From: JAVBKA01 sp031546715
Lineage (GTDB): Bacteria > Bacillota > Clostridia > Oscillospirales > UBA929
Direction: 5' to 3'
DNA: 16,301 nt
Assembly (NCBI GenBank): GCA_031546715.1
Contig: JAVBKA010000240.1
Span: forward strand, 1 to 16,301
Shown: positions 12,999 to 16,301 of the stretch, piece after piece
Layout of the letters: the number at the start of each line of letters is the position of its first letter
How positions within the stretch are numbered: position 1 is the first letter of the stretch
Notes under the pieces: model-generated
What the model was told of the DNA's origin: nothing
What the model saw: the letters and a program-made list of their open reading frames with translations, nothing else
The model's database searches: none
Made by a program: the position numbers and the translations under genes

Positions 12999-15014
12999 CT
13001 ACTGTGCTTTGATAACAATAGAGCCTGACTCAATTGTCTGATAAACCTCTATATTTCTCGCGTTCAGTCGTTCTAAAACCGACTGGGACGGATGACCGAA
13101 GGTGTTTGTACCAACTGAAATAATTGCCGTCTGCGGCGAGAGTACATCCAGCCACTCGTCTGAGGTCGCATAGGCTGAGCCGTGATGACCTGCGACTAAG
13201 ACGCCGTTCTTCATAAAATCAGCCACTCTAAGTAGCCATCTTTCGCTAGAGCCACTAAGGTCTCCTGTTATGGCAAATGAAAAGTCTTTATAGGTGCAGA
13301 TAACCGCCATGCACTGCTCGTTTGTGGACTCTATCCATTGAGACGGAACCAGATGTAGCGTGGCTTTTCCAAGGGTTAGTGCGGTATTTTCTATTAAAAA
13401 CTCCGATGAAAAATCCGTTACTTCGTCCTTTGAAAACTGCGGGAGAATAGTTTTAGCCGTTTCAACTCTTGATAGTAACGTGGTTACGCCGTTCACATGG
13501 TCAGAATGAGCATGTGTCAGCAATAGGTAATCAAGATTTTTTTCGCCTACGGATGATAAGTAGTCAGCCGCTATGTTGCCTGCGTCAAGGTAATTACCTC
13601 CGCAGTCAACAACCGCCGTCTGCCCTTCGCTTCTAATGACGACACATTGCCCCTGACCAACATTTAAAACTGTAATCTCTACACCGCTACTATTTTTGAC
13701 GAAAATCAGCAGCACTATTATAATCGGCAAAGTCCCTATAGCAAGAGCCGCTTGCAGCTTCCAAACCTTGAATACGAACGCCGTTACTATCATGCAGTAT
13801 GCAAAAAGAAGCCAACCAAGGACTAACGGCTCGTCAACGTACAAAACAGACATAGGAAGTCTCGCGGCAATATCCATCGCTTGAAGAAAAACCGTCAGCA
13901 ATAGCTTAACGGCATATGCCAGCAACGTACCAAGTGGTAGCCATACAAGCGACAGAACCAGAGTAAACGGCGCAAGTATAAAAACTAGGCTGACTATCCA
14001 TAGCAAGAGCATATTTGTTAGCGGCGATATAATCGAAAACGAACCAAAGTGCAGTGCCATAATCGGCGTTGAAAATACCAACGCCGACAGCGTTGACGCA
14101 AGTGCCGAGGATAGAAATTTCGTAACAAAATTCTTCTTTAGCTTTGATAAAAAGTAGCGATTAAGCTTTGACGAAAATAGTACAATTCCCAATGCAGACG
14201 CAAAAGAGAGCTGCATCCCCACATCTTGAACACAATAAGGATTAACAAAGGCTAAAACAACAAAGGCAACCGTCAAAGCTTGAAGCCCGTTATACTCCCT
14301 AAAAATCAGAGGCGCAAGCAAAAACATCGCATACATAATGAACGCTCGCAAAGCACTCGGCGTAAAGCCCGCAATGGCAACAAACCCAAACAGCAGCGGC
14401 AGCAGTACAAAAACAGCGACCTTCCGTGAACGAACTAACAGCAGTATAAAGCCTGCAAGGGTGCTGACATGTAAGCCAGAAACACTCGCCACATGGGACA
14501 TTCCTGTCGCCGATAAATCTGACTTAAGGTTTTGAGAAAAATCCGACTTTTTCCCAGTCAGAATGCCGTCAATTATCGCCGCTTCGTCGCCTTCGTAAAT
14601 ATCAGAGACCGCTTCGCTTATTTTTGACGCCCAGACCAGAGGAAAGTACCGAAGCTTGAGTTTGTCAGGGCGGGTAACGGTAGGACTACCGCCCATTGCC
14701 GCCTTTAGGTGTCTTCCGTTTTCATAACCCGCAGTGATTTTCATTAGTCCTGAAATTTCATCACCAATTCTAATATCGGTGCGGGTTCCTGAGAAGTACA
14801 CAATCGCCTTGGCACCATTTATTCTGGCTTCAAGGCTGTAACCGTAGCGTGACGCTTCGGGAACGCCCTCGGCTACTGCCGTAATGCTTTGGGTTGTGCC
14901 GTCAAGCTTATATGTATCAAACAGGAACAGGCGATGGTATCCCCATCGCCATCCAAAATAAAGTATTACTAAGATAACTGCAATTGCAACAGGCTTAAGT
15001 TGCTTGAGCGTCAC
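12999..15014 (-). CDS. comEC: ComEC/Rec2 family DNA uptake channel protein
   Basis: ComEC, 671 aa, the polytopic membrane channel for single-stranded DNA during natural transformation, somewhat shorter than the Bacillus protein. Order: N-terminal membrane segment(s) (residues 8-21), an extracytoplasmic OB-like region (about 40-120), the competence domain with HVASVSGLHVSTLAGF (about 174-189) and many membrane helices to about 440, then a metallo-beta-lactamase-like domain with EITVLNVGQGQCVVIRS, the metal site LLTHAHSDHVNG (HxHxDH at 501-506) and AGHHGSAYATSDEW. All three regions are present, so nuclease activity is possible. Start is GTG, overlapping the HIT stop by four bases, with a weak ribosome site. 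Competence in this organism is not shown by the presence of this gene alone. Confidence 0.94.
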   Translation of the reverse strand: MTLKQLKPVAIAVILVILYFGWRWGYHRLFLFDTYKLDGTTQSITAVAEGVPEASRYGYSLEARINGAKAIVYFSGTRTDIRIGDEISGLMKITAGYENGRHLKAAMGGSPTVTRPDKLKLRYFPLVWASKISEAVSDIYEGDEAAIIDGILTGKKSDFSQNLKSDLSATGMSHVASVSGLHVSTLAGFILLLVRSRKVAVFVLLPLLFGFVAIAGFTPSALRAFIMYAMFLLAPLIFREYNGLQALTVAFVVLAFVNPYCVQDVGMQLSFASALGIVLFSSKLNRYFLSKLKKNFVTKFLSSALASTLSALVFSTPIMALHFGSFSIISPLTNMLLLWIVSLVFILAPFTLVLSLVWLPLGTLLAYAVKLLLTVFLQAMDIAARLPMSVLYVDEPLVLGWLLFAYCMIVTAFVFKVWKLQAALAIGTLPIIIVLLIFVKNSSGVEITVLNVGQGQCVVIRSEGQTAVVDCGGNYLDAGNIAADYLSSVGEKNLDYLLLTHAHSDHVNGVTTLLSRVETAKTILPQFSKDEVTDFSSEFLIENTALTLGKATLHLVPSQWIESTNEQCMAVICTYKDFSFAITGDLSGSSERWLLRVADFMKNGVLVAGHHGSAYATSDEWLDVLSPQTAIISVGTNTFGHPSQSVLERLNARNIEVYQTIESGSIVIKAQ

Positions 15015-15346
15015 CCCATTATCATGCTCAGTTCACGTCCGCCCAGAACGTGAAAATGAAGGTGCAGTACAGTTTGACCTGCGTCCTCACCGCAATTGGT
15101 GACGACACGGTAATATTTTAGTCCCAGTGCGGCACTTTCCTTTGCGATAACGGCGAATATATGCCCAATTACATCAGCATTGGTATCATTAATATCCAGT
15201 GCGCTTTCGCAATGAGCTTTTGGAATCGCCAACAGATGAATCGGCGCAGCAGGGTGAATATCCTTAAAAATCAAGCACTTCTCGTCCTCATAAACTATCG
15301 CTGAGGGGATAGCCTTACTGGCAATTTTACAAAAAATACAATCCAT
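15011..15346 (-). CDS. HIT family (HinT-like) nucleotide hydrolase
   Basis: A 111-residue histidine-triad protein of the HinT group. It opens with DCIFCKIASKAIPSAIVYED, includes DIHPAAPIHLLAIPKAH (about residues 29-45) and ends with the triad HLHFHVLGG (His95, His97, His99), which forms the phosphoramidase active site for adenylated substrates such as aminoacyl-AMP. HinT enzymes act in the cytoplasm, and position next to alaS agrees with a role in clearing aminoacyl adenylates, but that link is inference. AAAGGAG lies seven bases before the ATG and alaS ends four nt upstream. Confidence 0.93.
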   Translation of the reverse strand: MDCIFCKIASKAIPSAIVYEDEKCLIFKDIHPAAPIHLLAIPKAHCESALDINDTNADVIGHIFAVIAKESAALGLKYYRVVTNCGEDAGQTVLHLHFHVLGGRELSMIMG

Positions 15347-15350
15347 CAGT

Positions 15351-16301
15351 CTACTCCTTTAATGTTTTAATAATGTAGTCGTCAACTAATGCCAATGCAT
15401 TATCTACCTTTGAAATATCTCTGCCACCGCCTTGTGCCGAATCGGGCTTTCCGCCGCCGCTGCCGCCACACTCACTGGTAACAAGCTTAATCAAATCCCC
15501 TGCCCTAATGCCCTTAACAATTGCGTCTTTACCGCAAACAGCAAGGAACGAAACCTTTTCTTCGGTTAAATTTGCAAGCACAGCAACGATAGCGGGGTTT
15601 TTATCCTTTAAAAAGTCACCCATGGAGCGCAAGCTTTCAAGGTCAACATCCGAACGCGAAGCCGTGATAACCTTTAGCCCCTTTACGACCTTTGCATTCA
15701 AGTAAAAGGAATCAGCATCGTTTTTGGACAAAATCAGCTTCATTCTTGATAATTCTTTTGATGTATTCTTAGCGTCCTGCAAAGAAAGCTCTAACCTGTT
15801 GACTAGTTCAGCCGGTGAGGTTTTGAGTATGTCGGCAGTTCTTGAAACTAACGAATGAATGTTGTCAAACACAACAGTTGCCTGTTTGCCAACAAAGCCT
15901 TCAATTCTTCTGACGCCAGAAGCAATTGACATTTCAGCGTCAAAACGGAACATACCGATTTTAGCAGTGTTTTGAACATGTGTGCCACCGCAAAGCTCTA
16001 ATGAATAATCGCCCATTCTAACGACACGGACTGTGTTTCCGTATTTCTCGCCGAAAAGTGCCATTGCGCCAAGCTTTTTAGCGTCCTCAATAGGCATTTC
16101 TGTAATATTAGTCTGCAAATCTTCTAAAATGCGGTCGTTGACCTCACTGTTAATTTGCTTAATCTCATTGTCAGATAGAGGTGAAAAGTGGGTAAAGTCA
16201 AATCTGAATCGGTCAGGCTCAACTAACGAGCCTGATTGCTCGATATGATTGCCTAGCACATTTCTCAAGGCTTTTTGCAGTAAATGTGTTGCACTGTGAG
16301 C
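15351..16301 (-). CDS. alaS: Alanyl-tRNA synthetase, C-terminal part (cut by window edge)
   Basis: The last 316 residues of AlaRS, which charges tRNA-Ala and hydrolyses mischarged Ser- or Gly-tRNA. The window begins inside the editing domain with AHSATHLLQKALRNVLG, whose HxxxH binds the editing zinc, followed by DRFRFDFTHFSPLSDNEI and SLELCGGTHVQNTAKIGMF, the CxxxH part of the same site, then EGFVGKQA. A coiled-coil region leads to the C-Ala domain with its Gly-rich ECGGSGGGKPDSAQGGGRD near the end. The start, aminoacylation and tRNA-recognition domains lie beyond the right edge. It heads or belongs to the unit that continues with the HIT gene. Confidence 0.96.
   Translation of the reverse strand, partial: AHSATHLLQKALRNVLGNHIEQSGSLVEPDRFRFDFTHFSPLSDNEIKQINSEVNDRILEDLQTNITEMPIEDAKKLGAMALFGEKYGNTVRVVRMGDYSLELCGGTHVQNTAKIGMFRFDAEMSIASGVRRIEGFVGKQATVVFDNIHSLVSRTADILKTSPAELVNRLELSLQDAKNTSKELSRMKLILSKNDADSFYLNAKVVKGLKVITASRSDVDLESLRSMGDFLKDKNPAIVAVLANLTEEKVSFLAVCGKDAIVKGIRAGDLIKLVTSECGGSGGGKPDSAQGGGRDISKVDNALALVDDYIIKTLKE

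Noticed and set aside
1..16301. tRNA, rRNA, CRISPR, insertion sequences or phage genes
   Set aside because: No cloverleaf, direct-repeat array, transposase or integrase was seen; the region is conserved chromosomal core.

Overview
The window comes from the chromosome of an endospore-forming, low-to-moderate-GC Firmicute, most probably a member of the Clostridia. The evidence is a complete eight-gene spoIIIA operon, the order asp23-nusB-xseA-xseB-ispA-dxs known from Firmicutes, a TsaD paralogue (Kae1-like) in the position that folD holds in Bacillus, and no accB/accC between spoIIIAH and asp23. Assignment below class level is a guess. All genes lie on the minus strand, so the transcriptional order runs from high to low coordinates. 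I see no tRNA, rRNA, CRISPR array or mobile element.

Unit 1 (16301 to about 11363): the 3' part of alaS, a small HIT-family protein, comEC, holA and an RNase M5-like Toprim protein. The genes are tightly packed with 4-nt overlaps or short gaps. The unit ends in a strong intrinsic terminator whose stem includes the last stop codon.

Unit 2 (about 11361 to 6041): a sigma-E-like promoter (TAATATT, 14 nt, CATAGTAT) lies immediately after that terminator and precedes spoIIIAA to spoIIIAH, the mother-cell side of the SpoIIIA-SpoIIQ forespore channel. An asp23-family gene follows behind its own extended -10 promoter. The unit closes with a 15-bp hairpin terminator.

Unit 3 (about 6052 to 1): nusB, the TsaD paralogue, xseA, xseB, ispA, a DUF212 (divergent PAP2) membrane protein, a gene-free stretch of about 650 nt, a four-helix-type membrane protein and the 5' part of dxs. 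The nusB promoter candidate has its -35 box inside the preceding terminator.

The highlight is the gene-free stretch at about 1090-1704. Position, length, GC-rich base composition, many hairpins and an 8-bp helix joining its two ends over 600 nt all fit OLE RNA, one of the largest and most structured bacterial noncoding RNAs. OLE RNA is known to lie between a DUF212 gene and oapA-dxs in an isoprenoid operon. The membrane protein downstream fits OapA, the protein that holds OLE RNA at the membrane. A sigma-A-like promoter (TTGCAT, 17 nt, TATAAT) overlapping the end of the DUF212 gene could start the RNA. The OLE assignment rests on synteny and structure read by eye; I could not run a covariance-model search.
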